The notes: generated by a model not told the origin, from the letters alone. A stretch of 64,000 bases of DNA from Dehalobacter sp. DCM (GCF_024972775.1 NZ_CP092282.1:1853001-1917000); one strand, 5' to 3'; positions 36,371 to 45,727 are shown, numbered from the stretch's first letter. Program-made: numbers and translations.

Positions 36371-36961
36371 TTAAATCCAGGCGTACTCAGCGGATTGCCG
36401 TTTTAGGCCGGAAAGAAAGCGCAGCATTTCCTCGCGCCTCTTGACGGCCAATCGTCTGCCGGACTTGGTTGATACCTTTTTGGGGAGGGCTTCAGCAAAA
36501 GTCTGGGCCCGGCTTAATGCCTCTTCAGGACTTGTGATCAATTCGTCCTGACCGACAAGACTGAAAAACTTCATTAATCCGATATTACCGAGACTATCGA
36601 GAATATTAGAATCCCTTAAATAAACAGCTTCATCACTGCCGCCCGGTTCGGAATAATACATGTGGCATTCAATGGCATCAAGGATCATGGCTATTCTTGT
36701 CTGTTCCAGCGAGTAACTTTTGAGTAAGTTCATAGCGATGCCCTTCGAGCGTAAGGTGTGATCGACATTTGCCAGGGCATATACAGGATACTTCCCGGCA
36801 TCATGAAGCATCGCGGCAATAAAAAGCACTTCGTCGTCAAGAGCCAGGTGAGGTGACAATTCCTTGGCCAGGTGATAGACGCGTTGACAGTGTTTCCAAC
36901 CCAGAGCCGGGTGCGCGCCTGACTGGTTAATAATATTAAAAAGATCTTTGGATATATCCAT
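36371..36961 (-). CDS. HD-domain protein
   Basis: A 196-residue predicted metal-dependent phosphohydrolase. WKHCQRVYHLA supplies the first His, FIAAMLHDAGKYP the HD pair, and later AIECHMYYSEPGGSDE and LRDSNILDSLG the remaining ligands. Such YedJ-like proteins cleave nucleotides or phosphoesters. ATG 36961 follows AAAGGGG. Convergent with the beta-CASP gene (25 bases between stops). Confidence 0.8.
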   Translation of the reverse strand: MDISKDLFNIINQSGAHPALGWKHCQRVYHLAKELSPHLALDDEVLFIAAMLHDAGKYPVYALANVDHTLRSKGIAMNLLKSYSLEQTRIAMILDAIECHMYYSEPGGSDEAVYLRDSNILDSLGNIGLMKFFSLVGQDELITSPEEALSRAQTFAEALPKKVSTKSGRRLAVKRREEMLRFLSGLKRQSAEYAWI

Positions 36962-37173
36962 CAAATCGATCCCCTTTCTGATTTACTTATTATTACTGCA
37001 AACGGCATGGGATTTCCTTCCTGAATATGAGAAGAGTTATCGCCATAAATTTTGCATATCTCTCAGAAATCTTTAGGATTTTATGATCGTAATAGTGTAA
37101 AATATAATTTAATAGAAATTGTGCCATTATTACTTAGAATTAGAGTTCATCAAACGCAACGGGGTGGAAGCAA

Positions 37174-37920
37174 ATGACAAAAAATAATGTATATGGGGGC
37201 TTCTTTCAAGCTCTTTTCTTTTCAAGTTCTGTTTCGATACCGACATTTCTGCTGGATCACTATACCGAGCTTGGCATTAACCAGCAGGAAATGATGCTGA
37301 TTATCCATCTCATGACGGAGATTAATGCTAAAAGTGAGCATTTGGAAGAAGCGATCACCCGTAAAATGAACATCGCCATAGAGGATTTCAAAATCATGGT
37401 CCATACTCTGCAAGGCAAGGGACTGCTGACCGTGAATAACCGCAAAATAAAAGGCAGCACCGGTGTGTATTATGATTTTAGCGGCCTTCTCGACCAGCTG
37501 ATTGAATTATGGGGGATCAATGAGTTCAAGCAAATGGAAGCCAGCAATAGCAAAGGAAAAGCAAAGCAAGGTAAACCAGACGCAGATCCGAATCCTTCAG
37601 CAAAATTGATTTCACTCTTTGAACAGGAGCTGGGCAGGCCGCTAACTGGTCTGGAATGTGAGCATATTGAGAAATGGCTGACAGCAACGTATTCCGATGA
37701 ACTGATCATTGAAGCCTTGCGCCGAGGGGTCAGTGCCGGTATCCGCAGCTTCCGCTATCTGGATTCCATTCTTAGAGAGTGGGAAAAGAAGGGGTTAAAG
37801 ACACGGGCAGAAGTTGAAGCTGAAGACCAGAATTTTCAGTCCAGACAAAACCGTAAGCACGACAAGCCCCCCAAAGGGTCTCCGAAGATAAAAAGCAAAT
37901 ATGATAATATCTATCTCTAG
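37174..37920 (+). CDS. dnaD: DnaD-domain replication protein
   Basis: 248 residues: N-terminal winged-helix DnaD domain (IPTFLLDHYTELGINQQEMM...) and a C-terminal DnaB_2/DnaD domain (LISLFEQELGRPLTGLECEHIEKW, core GRPLTGLECEHIEKW, then YLDSILREWEKKGL). In Firmicutes DnaD recruits the helicase loader at oriC and restart forks. The adjacent downstream dnaI-like gene supports the primosome role. Confidence 0.88.
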   Translation: MTKNNVYGGFFQALFFSSSVSIPTFLLDHYTELGINQQEMMLIIHLMTEINAKSEHLEEAITRKMNIAIEDFKIMVHTLQGKGLLTVNNRKIKGSTGVYYDFSGLLDQLIELWGINEFKQMEASNSKGKAKQGKPDADPNPSAKLISLFEQELGRPLTGLECEHIEKWLTATYSDELIIEALRRGVSAGIRSFRYLDSILREWEKKGLKTRAEVEAEDQNFQSRQNRKHDKPPKGSPKIKSKYDNIYL

Positions 37921-37938
37921 ACGATAGGAGGAATTCTT

Positions 37939-38751
37939 CTGGAACGGACAGACAGTATACTTCAAAAAGTGATGAATCAACAGGCAGAGAGCAACAAATC
38001 ACCGGAAGGTTCAGGCGGAGGTAACTTCACTAACCCGATCTGTTCCTTATGCGGGGATAGGGGAATCATTCTGCAGGGTGATTCAGCAATCCCATGTTCC
38101 TGCATGGAAAAAAAGAAAATTGAAAACAGTTTTAAATATGCGCGTCTTTCCAGAGAATTGCTCAATTGCCGTTTTGAGAAATTCAGCTTGGAATATTATA
38201 AGGACCCCGATGCCCATACCGAGGATTATTCCAATGCTCAAAAAGCGCTGAAAGCGGCAAAGGAGTTTGTGAAAAATGTCCAAAAGAACCCACATGAAGT
38301 CGGGCTGCTTTTAACCGGGACAGTGGGCAGCGGCAAAACATACCTCGCCGCGTCTATTGCCAATGTCTTGATTGAAAATCAGCAAAAACTGTTGTTTTTA
38401 ATTGTTCCGGATCTTCTGGATGAACTTAGGGCAACGTTTAATAAGAACAGTGAGAATACAGAATATGATCTGTTGGATATCGCCCGTACAGTTCCTATCT
38501 TAATCCTGGATGATCTAGGCGCTCACAATTATACGGAGTGGTCCCGCAACCGCATCTATTCGATCTTAAATTACCGGATGAATGAACAGCTGCCAACAAT
38601 TATCACCACAAATCTGGACTTTAATGAAATAGAACATTATCTCGGTGAGAGAACCTGCTCCCGACTTCTTCAAATGTGCAGGATATTTCGCTTATCCGCC
38701 GGACAAGATATCCGTATGCAAAAGTATCTGAAACGGGAAGGGCTAAAGTAA
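37939..38751 (+). CDS. dnaI: DnaI/DnaC-type helicase loader ATPase, apparent CTG start
   Basis: AAA+ ATPase of ~270 residues. A zinc-binding-like motif CSLCGDRG...PCSC is near the N terminus, Walker A LTGTVGSGKTYLA and Walker B PILILDDLGAHNYTEW in the ATPase core. The strong AGGAGG at 37926-37931 is seven bases from CTG 37939; the next in-frame standard starts (GTG 37966, ATG 37969) have no ribosome site and would trim ten residues (ERTDSILQKV). CTG is therefore the best start, though not proven. Loads DnaC/DnaB helicase; operon with dnaD. Confidence 0.85.
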   Translation: MERTDSILQKVMNQQAESNKSPEGSGGGNFTNPICSLCGDRGIILQGDSAIPCSCMEKKKIENSFKYARLSRELLNCRFEKFSLEYYKDPDAHTEDYSNAQKALKAAKEFVKNVQKNPHEVGLLLTGTVGSGKTYLAASIANVLIENQQKLLFLIVPDLLDELRATFNKNSENTEYDLLDIARTVPILILDDLGAHNYTEWSRNRIYSILNYRMNEQLPTIITTNLDFNEIEHYLGERTCSRLLQMCRIFRLSAGQDIRMQKYLKREGLK

Positions 38752-38863
38752 TGAGAGCAAATTAGGAGCGCAACGTGTCTAAATAAAGAACTTTAGCTGC
38801 AATAATAGCAGAATAAAGCATTTCCAAAATTATTTTACGATATAAACGAATAAAAAAAGGTAC

Positions 38864-38903
38864 AAACCTATGCATGTCCGTCCAAACACAGCATAGGTTT
38901 TTT
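38864..38903 (+). terminator. Rho-independent terminator after dnaD-dnaI
   Basis: AAACCTATGC (38864-38873) pairs with GCATAGGTTT (38891-38900), ending in TTTTTT. Confidence 0.85.
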
Positions 38904-38935
38904 AGTAGAAACAGCGATTTTGGAGGTGCACACAG

Positions 38936-39496
38936 TTGGCAAAATTAATTATCATCCGAAAAAGGGTTTTAGTTGCAGGTATACTCATCGTCTTAGTAGC
39001 CGCCCTCGGGTTAATCGGCACTAATCTGCTTCGTGACTCGGAGGTATCGACAACCCCGACTTCCCAAGTTGACCCTGAAATCAAGATCATTAACATTGAT
39101 TTTGAACCACAGATCGTCATCCGGGACCTATCGTATGATGGCGAGGTATTTAAAGGGGTGCAGACGTTAAACAAAACGGATTTTAAAATATCTGCGATTA
39201 TCCAGAACACAACAGAAAACACAATGACCAATATCCCCGTCATTATGACGATCACGTCCCTTGATGACAAATCCAAGACCGTGACCAAGGAGGGAAGTAT
39301 TCCGATTCTCGAACCTGGGGCTACTGCAAAAATAGCTTATGAAAATATCAAAGCATTAGGCAACGCCCAAGGCGAAAGCGCAACAGCTGGCCAGCATGAA
39401 ATGGTCCTTACGATTAAATCAAATCCACAAGGGGCCGTCACGCAAAGCACCGAAGCCCGGGTTATCTTCAACGTTGACTCCTCAGTAAAATCCTGA
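38936..39496 (+). CDS. Hypothetical membrane-anchored protein
   Basis: 186 residues from TTG 38936, behind TGGAGGTG. One N-terminal hydrophobic helix (VLVAGILIVLVAALGLIGT) is followed by an extracellular beta-rich domain (residues ~45-180, pattern like an Ig/CARDB-type fold: FKISAIIQNTTENTMTNIP). No catalytic motif. Monocistronic between two terminators. Function unknown. Confidence 0.65.
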   Translation: MAKLIIIRKRVLVAGILIVLVAALGLIGTNLLRDSEVSTTPTSQVDPEIKIINIDFEPQIVIRDLSYDGEVFKGVQTLNKTDFKISAIIQNTTENTMTNIPVIMTITSLDDKSKTVTKEGSIPILEPGATAKIAYENIKALGNAQGESATAGQHEMVLTIKSNPQGAVTQSTEARVIFNVDSSVKS

Positions 39497-39656
39497 GTTG
39501 CGTTCTGACTCACACGGACTAAAGAACCATTGGATCATACTAACAACAATGTGAAAAATACTTGGTTTGAATATACAAAATAATATATACACCATATATT
39601 TATTTGTTTACGATTCGGCAGACGATATACTCTTGCCTGTGTCCCGTAATAAGAGT

Positions 39657-39690
39657 AAAATTAAGTGCTATAATGCACTTAATTTTTTTA
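39657..39690 (+). terminator. Rho-independent terminator
   Basis: AAAATTAAGTGC / GCACTTAATTTT perfect stem with TATAAT loop and seven-T tail, 160 bp after the preceding gene. Confidence 0.85.
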
Positions 39691-39785
39691 TAGTCAGAAT
39701 AACGCATAAGATACTTTTGATCCAGCACCTCAATTTTTATGCCTCGAGTAGTATAATGATGTTGATATATTAGGAGACAGCAACC

Positions 39786-40361
39786 ATGAAAAGAGCAATA
39801 CTGGTGCTCCAGGAAAAAATGACTCACGAATTGAATACCGTATTGCCCTTGGCTAATTATCAAGCGATCGCTAAGACGGATAATGGTATTGATGCGCTGC
39901 GTATGGCGCAGCGCGTAGAGCCGGATCTGATTTTATGCGGGGGCGAAATTCGCGGGATTGCATCATTGGATCTGGTACAAAATCTGATCCATGCTAAATT
40001 ATGTCCTGTTATGCTTGTGATTGAAGAAAAGGACTTTGTTAATTTGGAATATGCCCTTAAAACCAATGTCAATCACATCCTGACAGCACCGATCCGGGCC
40101 ATGGATGTCATCTTTGGCATCGCGCAGGCCGAATATAATTTTCAAAGAGAAATTGCTCACCAAAAAGAAATAAACAAAATCAATGATGAGCTCAAGACCA
40201 GAAAACTTTTATATCAGGCTATTCTTCTCCTCATTACGGAGGGCATGGAGGAAGAAACCGCCTATAATGCGATCCGGGCACAGGCGATGGCGTCCCGTAA
40301 AACATTGAAAGCGATTGCAGCCGAGGTGATTAAAGGATCATGGAGACCTTCAGTTATATGA
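39786..40361 (+). CDS. ANTAR-domain RNA-binding regulator with degenerate receiver
   Basis: 191 residues: receiver-like domain (1-~120), coiled helix, and C-terminal ANTAR domain (LITEGMEEETAYNAIRAQAM, then SRKTLKAIAAEVIKG). ANTAR proteins bind hairpin pairs in mRNA leaders and prevent termination. The receiver lacks the phospho-Asp: PDLILCGGEIRG has Gly52 where Asp is expected, and the acidic N-terminal pair and the conserved Lys are missing too. Input is thus not ordinary phosphorylation. Overlaps the next gene. Confidence 0.82.
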   Translation: MKRAILVLQEKMTHELNTVLPLANYQAIAKTDNGIDALRMAQRVEPDLILCGGEIRGIASLDLVQNLIHAKLCPVMLVIEEKDFVNLEYALKTNVNHILTAPIRAMDVIFGIAQAEYNFQREIAHQKEINKINDELKTRKLLYQAILLLITEGMEEETAYNAIRAQAMASRKTLKAIAAEVIKGSWRPSVI

Positions 40362-41329
40362 AACGGTTTCTATTGCGTCTTCTTGCTGTCAATTTAATTT
40401 TATTTATCCTTTTTGGACCGTTGGTCGTATTTTACGGTCCTTTTCATTCGCTGACCTATACCACAGTGCGAACGATTCAGATGTCACGCCACCCTCAGTT
40501 TGCTGAATTATTTTTGTCTGAAGAAAAAATTGCTAAGATATCACAGACGTTTAACAGCGGGTCAGTGACGGTCGAACCGGTAATCACGCTGATAGATCAC
40601 CAAATCACGGATAAAGCTAATGGCATCCGGGTAGAAAACATTGAAGGCAACTATTTTAAAGGCGTTGTCATGGTAATCGATGATCCCAAGCAGGTCAAGA
40701 TCGCCGTGACAGCAGAGATAGGAATAGCTGGCCAGCGCTTGTCCGAGTTAGTTCTCAGCAGCTGCGCAGTCGCAGGAATCAATGCAGGCGGCTTCTATGA
40801 TCCCAATTCTCAAGGTACAGGGGCGTATCCTGATGGTATCACGGTCATCGACGGCAATATTGTTCATAACAATGTCAGCGAGGATAATAAGACGAATCTG
40901 ATTGGTTTCAATCAGGAAGGGCAGTTGATACTAAAAAAGTGGACGGCGGCCGAAATTGCTTCCGGTGCGCTTGCCCAGGCCCAGATACAACAAGCCATCA
41001 GCTTTGAACCTTACCTTATTATCGATGGTATACCTATGATCACCGGGGATGGCGGCTGGGGTTTTGCTCCGCGAACTGGGATTGGGCAAAAAGCAGACGG
41101 TACGGTTATTTTTGTAGTCATTGACGGCAGGCAGCCGGATTGGAGCATGGGCGCGTCCTTACGTGATTTGATGAATGTATTTATCGAATATGGCGCTGTC
41201 AACGCGGCTAACCTCGACGGCGGCTCATCAACCGAGATGATTTATCACGGACAGATCATCAATAAACTCTGGAACATCTATGGCGAACGGTATATGCCGA
41301 CGGCCTTTGTGGTTATGCCAAAGCAATAA
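40358..41329 (+). CDS. Phosphodiester glycosidase (NAGPA-like) family secreted protein
   Basis: About 323 residues; start at ATG 40358 (40340 is also possible but has poor spacing). N-terminal membrane helix (LLRLLAVNLILFILFGPLVVF) then the NAGPA domain: AGINAGGFYDPNSQGTG, TGIGQKADGTVIFVVIDGR and NAANLDGGSSTEMIYHG, core NLDGGSSTEM. Family members hydrolyse sugar-1-phosphodiesters, with roles in exopolysaccharide or wall metabolism. Outward-facing by topology. Translationally coupled to the ANTAR regulator by a 4-base overlap. Confidence 0.82.
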   Translation: MKRFLLRLLAVNLILFILFGPLVVFYGPFHSLTYTTVRTIQMSRHPQFAELFLSEEKIAKISQTFNSGSVTVEPVITLIDHQITDKANGIRVENIEGNYFKGVVMVIDDPKQVKIAVTAEIGIAGQRLSELVLSSCAVAGINAGGFYDPNSQGTGAYPDGITVIDGNIVHNNVSEDNKTNLIGFNQEGQLILKKWTAAEIASGALAQAQIQQAISFEPYLIIDGIPMITGDGGWGFAPRTGIGQKADGTVIFVVIDGRQPDWSMGASLRDLMNVFIEYGAVNAANLDGGSSTEMIYHGQIINKLWNIYGERYMPTAFVVMPKQ

Positions 41330-41356
41330 AGGATTAAGGATATTAGGTGAGATACT

Positions 41357-42487
41357 GTGGAAAAAAGAGGGATCCTTTGGTTAATAATCATAACCGTTGT
41401 CTTGCAGCTGGGCGTCTATTTCCTGCTTAATTGGCAGGCGGGTCAGCTCATAAATCCTGTTATCAAGACGGACAAACCCTATACAATACATGCTGATCTC
41501 AGGAGAGCAGAACATTTTGCCGTGTCTTATAATAAGAAATACCTTGCTTGTCTTGATCAGGATCAGCTCACCGTTATCGATCTGATATCTAATCAGGTAA
41601 TCTATGCGACCACACAGACTAGGCAAGAAGCGTCAAATGAAATGGTGACAGCAAATAAAATTATGGGATTTCGCTGGCTGCCGGATAGAAATGCGATGGT
41701 TTATCTGGCTGAAGGCAAAAATATCGGGATGGTCAGCCTTTATTCGCTCGATCTGAGCGTCAGCGCATCCTCTATGGTTGTTCAACCCAAATTGGATCGA
41801 GAGATCAGCATGGACGTCCGTCATATCGACCAAATCGAAATTTCCACCTATACCAATAATCTGGTTATATTGTATAAGGACAGTAAACAGGCATCCAAGC
41901 TGCTTAAAATCGATATTATGAAAACAGTGAATATACTATCCCGACCGGGTGAGATAATTTCTAAAATCGCGGTCTCCAATAAATATGGCACGATCTATAT
42001 TGACAGCCGGCTCGGAAAAACAAAATCGATCACGTCGATTAACGGCAGCACAAGAACCGTTTTGTCTACAGCAGCTGAGGAGTCACTGCTCGGCTGTCAG
42101 AATGAGAAAGCATACATTGGAAAATTCAATGATGGCGAGAACAGGCAGCCATTCGGTACGCTCAGTGAAATCGCTGTTTATCAGACGTCGGCAGACGGCA
42201 ACAGTCTGGCGTATCAGAAAACAATCTTGTGGCAAGGCGCCATCCCTTTTGATTCGCTCAAAACCAATGTCATGATCAGTACAACAGGTAACATCGTTTT
42301 GCTTCATGCCGGACGATTGGATGTAATATCGGCAAACGGTACCCATCGATCTCTGAATCTATCCGGAAGTACGTCTGAAAACTACCAAACGGCATACATT
42401 ATGCCGCCTTCAGGCGATGGTTACTTCGAGCTTCGGACCGGAAAACAGAACTCCGTTTATTATTGGCGGGTCTGCCAATTTTTATAA
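41357..42487 (+). CDS. Hypothetical membrane-anchored protein, possible beta-propeller
   Basis: 376 residues from GTG 41357. N-terminal helix (ILWLIIITVVLQLGVYFLL) anchors an extracellular domain made of repeated short blocks such as FAVSYNKKYLACLDQDQLTVI and FRWLPDRNAMVYLAEGKNI, typical of TolB/WD-like propellers (sequence of strand-turn-strand with Trp/Asp). No catalytic residues. 27 bases after the NAGPA gene, so probably co-transcribed and involved in the same envelope function. Confidence 0.65.
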   Translation: MEKRGILWLIIITVVLQLGVYFLLNWQAGQLINPVIKTDKPYTIHADLRRAEHFAVSYNKKYLACLDQDQLTVIDLISNQVIYATTQTRQEASNEMVTANKIMGFRWLPDRNAMVYLAEGKNIGMVSLYSLDLSVSASSMVVQPKLDREISMDVRHIDQIEISTYTNNLVILYKDSKQASKLLKIDIMKTVNILSRPGEIISKIAVSNKYGTIYIDSRLGKTKSITSINGSTRTVLSTAAEESLLGCQNEKAYIGKFNDGENRQPFGTLSEIAVYQTSADGNSLAYQKTILWQGAIPFDSLKTNVMISTTGNIVLLHAGRLDVISANGTHRSLNLSGSTSENYQTAYIMPPSGDGYFELRTGKQNSVYYWRVCQFL

Positions 42488-42510
42488 ACGATACGTGGTT
42501 AAATTGTTGG

Positions 42511-42540
42511 TTGCGAATGACTGCCAAATCCTGCTATGAT
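42511..42540 (+). promoter_or_regulatory. Candidate sigma-A promoter of the LysR gene
   Basis: TTGCGA (42511-42516), 18 bp, TATGAT (42535-42540), 32 bp before the GTG start. Confidence 0.4.
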
Positions 42541-42572
42541 AAAAAAGATATAAAAATTCAGGGGGAATCAAC

Positions 42573-43469
42573 GTGAATTTTTACAATCTCCAGTATTTTA
42601 TCGATGTTGCGGAATTGGGGAGTTTTACCAAGGCGGCCCATAAAAATTATGTTTCCCAAACCGCCATCAGCCAGCAGATTGCTTCAATAGAAAAAGAACT
42701 TGGTTTTCAGCTTTTTGTTAGAGAGAGATCGGAGATTAAACTTACGCAGGCTGGAAAAAGCTTTTACGAAGATTGCAGCAAGATTGTATTTTACTATAAC
42801 CACGCCATCCGTCGAGCTTCGGAAGAGGCAAGCGGAACGGCCGAAATTATCCGAATCGGGATTACCGGACCGGGGGACAACGTTTGTCTGCCGAAGATTG
42901 TCGCCTTATTCTGTGAGAAGTATCCCCATGTTCAGATTAAATTGGAGCGGGATACATTTTATGGCATCAAGAACAAACTAAAGCGTAATTTAGTCGATAT
43001 TTCATTTAGCTTCTCCTATGACATTTTGGGTGAAAGCGAAATAGCTGTTGAAAGATTGATTGAGTCAGAAGTTGTCCTTCTGGTGTCGCGTCGGCATCGT
43101 CTCGCTCAATATGACTGGATCGAACCGACAGAAGTGGCCAATGAAAGGATCATCATGGTTTCCAAGGATTATGGTCCTGCAAATTTTGAGCACATGGTGC
43201 AATGCCGAAGGAAAGATGGCTATGAACCTATTTTGGAAATTGTTGATTCGGTGGAAACATTGCAATTGTATGTTGAGATGAACCAAGGGGTCGCGTTTGT
43301 ACCAGAATTGCTGTTTCAGTACGACCCCGAATATTGTAAACTGGTCAAGGTAAAAGGAAGTCAGGAAACGAACGAATACGTTGTTTCCTGGATGCGGAAT
43401 AATGAAAGTAAATTAGTCCCGGCGTTTATCGATATGGCGAAAACGTATTTTGAACATACAAATATATAA
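42573..43469 (+). CDS. LysR-family transcriptional regulator (left border of the catabolic cluster)
   Basis: 298 residues from GTG 42573. N-terminal winged HTH: LQYFIDVAELGSFTKAAHKN and SQTAISQQIASIEKELGFQLF, with core TAISQQIASIEKEL. The C-terminal periplasmic-binding-like effector domain spans ~90-295. Same orientation as, and ~235 bp upstream of, the FAD/FMN oxidoreductase gene, from which it is separated by a terminator, so it probably regulates that gene in trans. Effector unknown. Confidence 0.88.
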   Translation: MNFYNLQYFIDVAELGSFTKAAHKNYVSQTAISQQIASIEKELGFQLFVRERSEIKLTQAGKSFYEDCSKIVFYYNHAIRRASEEASGTAEIIRIGITGPGDNVCLPKIVALFCEKYPHVQIKLERDTFYGIKNKLKRNLVDISFSFSYDILGESEIAVERLIESEVVLLVSRRHRLAQYDWIEPTEVANERIIMVSKDYGPANFEHMVQCRRKDGYEPILEIVDSVETLQLYVEMNQGVAFVPELLFQYDPEYCKLVKVKGSQETNEYVVSWMRNNESKLVPAFIDMAKTYFEHTNI

Positions 43470-43585
43470 GGAGAACTACAATCAATCGAATAATTATTCG
43501 CGTAAAACGACGGGATCAAGATTGAAGCATAATGGCATGAATGATGAAATTTGATTGAATTGAAATAAAATACTATACAATTATG

Positions 43586-43635
43586 AAAAATCACGCATTA
43601 GCATAAGCATTTGGTTATGGCAATGCGTGATTTTT
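43586..43635 (+). terminator. Rho-independent terminator after the LysR gene
   Basis: AAAAATCACGCATT (43586-43599) pairs with AATGCGTGATTTTT (43622-43635), 14 bp perfect, with an inner ATAA/TTAT pairing. Confidence 0.85.
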
Positions 43636-43658
43636 CCTATTATTTAATCGAGGAAATT

Positions 43659-43697
43659 CTCCTTATAATAAGTTAAAGGATTCTTAACTATAAGGAG
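43659..43697 (+). promoter_or_regulatory. Inverted repeat covering the ribosome site of the FAD/FMN oxidoreductase
   Basis: CTCCTTAT (43659-43666) pairs with ATAAGGAG (43690-43697) and, inside it, AGTTAA with TTAACT around AGGATTC. The right arm includes the AAGGAGG of the gene at 43705. It could be a LysR-type operator, an RNA structure limiting translation, or both. Confidence 0.45.
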
Positions 43698-43704
43698 GAG
43701 TATT

Positions 43705-45675
43705 GTGAGCAAGTGCAAGTATCCGCATCTTTTTTCACCCATCACATTGGGCAATACGCTATTCCGCAATCGGTTATTTGCTTCACCTACCGGTTACCAA
43801 AGCAATAACGGCGATGGGTATTTAGGTGAAGGCTTCGGTGCCGCTGCGTATTATGAAAGAAAAGCCAGGGGCGGCGCTGCCAGTGTTACTACTTTCGAAG
43901 GCATTGTTGATGGTGAACTTGGTAAAGGTGGAAGAACGCATATCTGTCTGGATACACCGGGTATCCACGTTAATTTATCCAAAATTGCTCATGCCGTTAG
44001 CGCCTATGGGGCAATAGCGTCATTAGAGCTGGAACATACCGGTATGTTCGCCAATCGTGACCTCTCATTCTTCGGTGCATCATCCAAAGGAATCGCTTAC
44101 GGGCCAGTCGAATGTGAAGTTGCAGGAAGAATCATCCGCCCCATGGATGAGGAAATTATTGAGCGCACGATCAGGAAATTTGCTGAAGGAGCAGCACTTG
44201 CTAAAATGTGCGGGTTTGGCATGGTTACGGTGCATGCCGGTCACGGCTGGATGCTGCATCAATTTCTCTCCCCAAAAACGAATACCAGAAAAGATAAATG
44301 GGGTGGTCCGGACATTGAGAATCGCGCACGTCTTGCTGTAACAGTATGTGATGCTATTCGCAAAGCAGTCGGGCCTGGATTCCCGATCGAGATCCGCATC
44401 AGTGGCTCCGAATGCTATGACGGTGGTTTTGGTCTCGAAGAAGGTATTGCTATTGCTAAACAGTTGGAGGGCCATGTTGATTTAATTCATGTATCCGCCG
44501 GTAATCATGAGATTGAAGAAGTCTTCGCCGTTACCCATCCGAGTATGTTTCTGGAGGACGGCGTTAATGTCAAATATGCTGCTGAAATCAAAAAACACGT
44601 CAAAACAGCAGTTGCCACTGTCGGTGCACTGAACAATGCAGAATTGATGGAAGAGATTATTGCTTCCGGTCAAGCTGATGTCGTCGAGATGGCACGTCAG
44701 CTTTTGGCCGATCCGGACTTTCCCAACAAAGTGCGTACCGGCAACGAAGATAAGGCAAGAAAGTGCATGCGCTGTCTCTCCTGCTTCTCGAGCGAGTTGA
44801 CTTGGGGAGAGCCCTTTTGCGCCCTGAATCCGGAAACCGGAAGGGAATTTGAACTAAAATTTGATATTCCTCCCGCAGTCAAGAAGAAGGTTCTAGTTGT
44901 TGGCGGCGGTGTCGGCGGGATGCAGGCAGCTTTGACCTGTTCGGCCCGGGGTCACGAGGTCATCCTTTGCGAAAAGGGCGGCCGCCTGGGCGGGGTTTTG
45001 CGCTGTGAGGAAGAAGTAGCCTTTAAGGAACCCTTGGATTATTACCTGAATCAGCAGGCGAAAGCAGTGGCGGATTCGAATATTGATCTGCGTTTAAATA
45101 CCGAGGTGACACCGGAATACGCCGATCAAGTTAATGCGGATGTGATCATCGCTGCGCTGGGAGCCCAACCTATGAAGCCCGGAATCCGGGGTATTGAGGG
45201 CACTAATGTAATGTCGGCACAAGATGCGTATACGGCTGAAGAAAAAATTGGGGAATACGTCGTCATCCTTGGCGCTGGTTTGGTCGGAATCGAATTAGGA
45301 CTCCATCTGATCAGCAAAGGCAAGAAAGTAAAAATAATTGAAATGCTGGATCATATCAGTGACGGGGGTAATTTTCTGCACATCCTGGGATTGAAAGTCG
45401 AAATGAAAAAACGCGGTCTGGAAGTATATTTTAATACAAAAGCCAAGGAGATCACATTAAACGGTGTCATTGGTGAATCGGCAGACGGCGAGAAGTTTTT
45501 CACGGCGGATACCGTCGTCTATGCCGTTGGCCAACGGCCTTTGCGTCAAGAAGCGATTGCGATGAACTGCTGCGCACCGGAATTTTATCAAATCGGCGAC
45601 TGTAAAGCGCCCAGAAATATTACTAGTGCGACCACGGAGGCCTTTATGATCGCGAGAGATATCGGTCGTTTCTGA
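43705..45675 (+). CDS. Old-yellow-enzyme / FAD-dependent NADH:flavin oxidoreductase (BaiCD/2,4-dienoyl-CoA reductase type)
   Basis: 656 residues from GTG 43705 behind AAGGAGGAG. N-terminal FMN TIM barrel (residues ~1-340) with HAGHGWMLHQFLSP; a 4Fe-4S motif C354, C357, C360, C372 (KCMRCLSC...PFC), then a FAD domain starting VLVVGGGVGGMQAALTCSARG (core VVGGGVGGMQA) and an NAD(P) domain VVILGAGLVGIELGLHL. Such three-domain enzymes reduce enoyl or enone double bonds, e.g. in bile-acid 7-dehydroxylation. The first Cys spacing is C-x2-C-x2-C rather than the C-x2-C-x3-C usual in 2,4-dienoyl-CoA reductase. Substrate unknown; first enzyme gene of the catabolic cluster. Confidence 0.88.
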   Translation: MSKCKYPHLFSPITLGNTLFRNRLFASPTGYQSNNGDGYLGEGFGAAAYYERKARGGAASVTTFEGIVDGELGKGGRTHICLDTPGIHVNLSKIAHAVSAYGAIASLELEHTGMFANRDLSFFGASSKGIAYGPVECEVAGRIIRPMDEEIIERTIRKFAEGAALAKMCGFGMVTVHAGHGWMLHQFLSPKTNTRKDKWGGPDIENRARLAVTVCDAIRKAVGPGFPIEIRISGSECYDGGFGLEEGIAIAKQLEGHVDLIHVSAGNHEIEEVFAVTHPSMFLEDGVNVKYAAEIKKHVKTAVATVGALNNAELMEEIIASGQADVVEMARQLLADPDFPNKVRTGNEDKARKCMRCLSCFSSELTWGEPFCALNPETGREFELKFDIPPAVKKKVLVVGGGVGGMQAALTCSARGHEVILCEKGGRLGGVLRCEEEVAFKEPLDYYLNQQAKAVADSNIDLRLNTEVTPEYADQVNADVIIAALGAQPMKPGIRGIEGTNVMSAQDAYTAEEKIGEYVVILGAGLVGIELGLHLISKGKKVKIIEMLDHISDGGNFLHILGLKVEMKKRGLEVYFNTKAKEITLNGVIGESADGEKFFTADTVVYAVGQRPLRQEAIAMNCCAPEFYQIGDCKAPRNITSATTEAFMIARDIGRF

Positions 45676-45727
45676 TGGATGCAGAAATCTCAGGAGTAGG
45701 ATAATCATATTGTAAGTCTGTCCCAGG

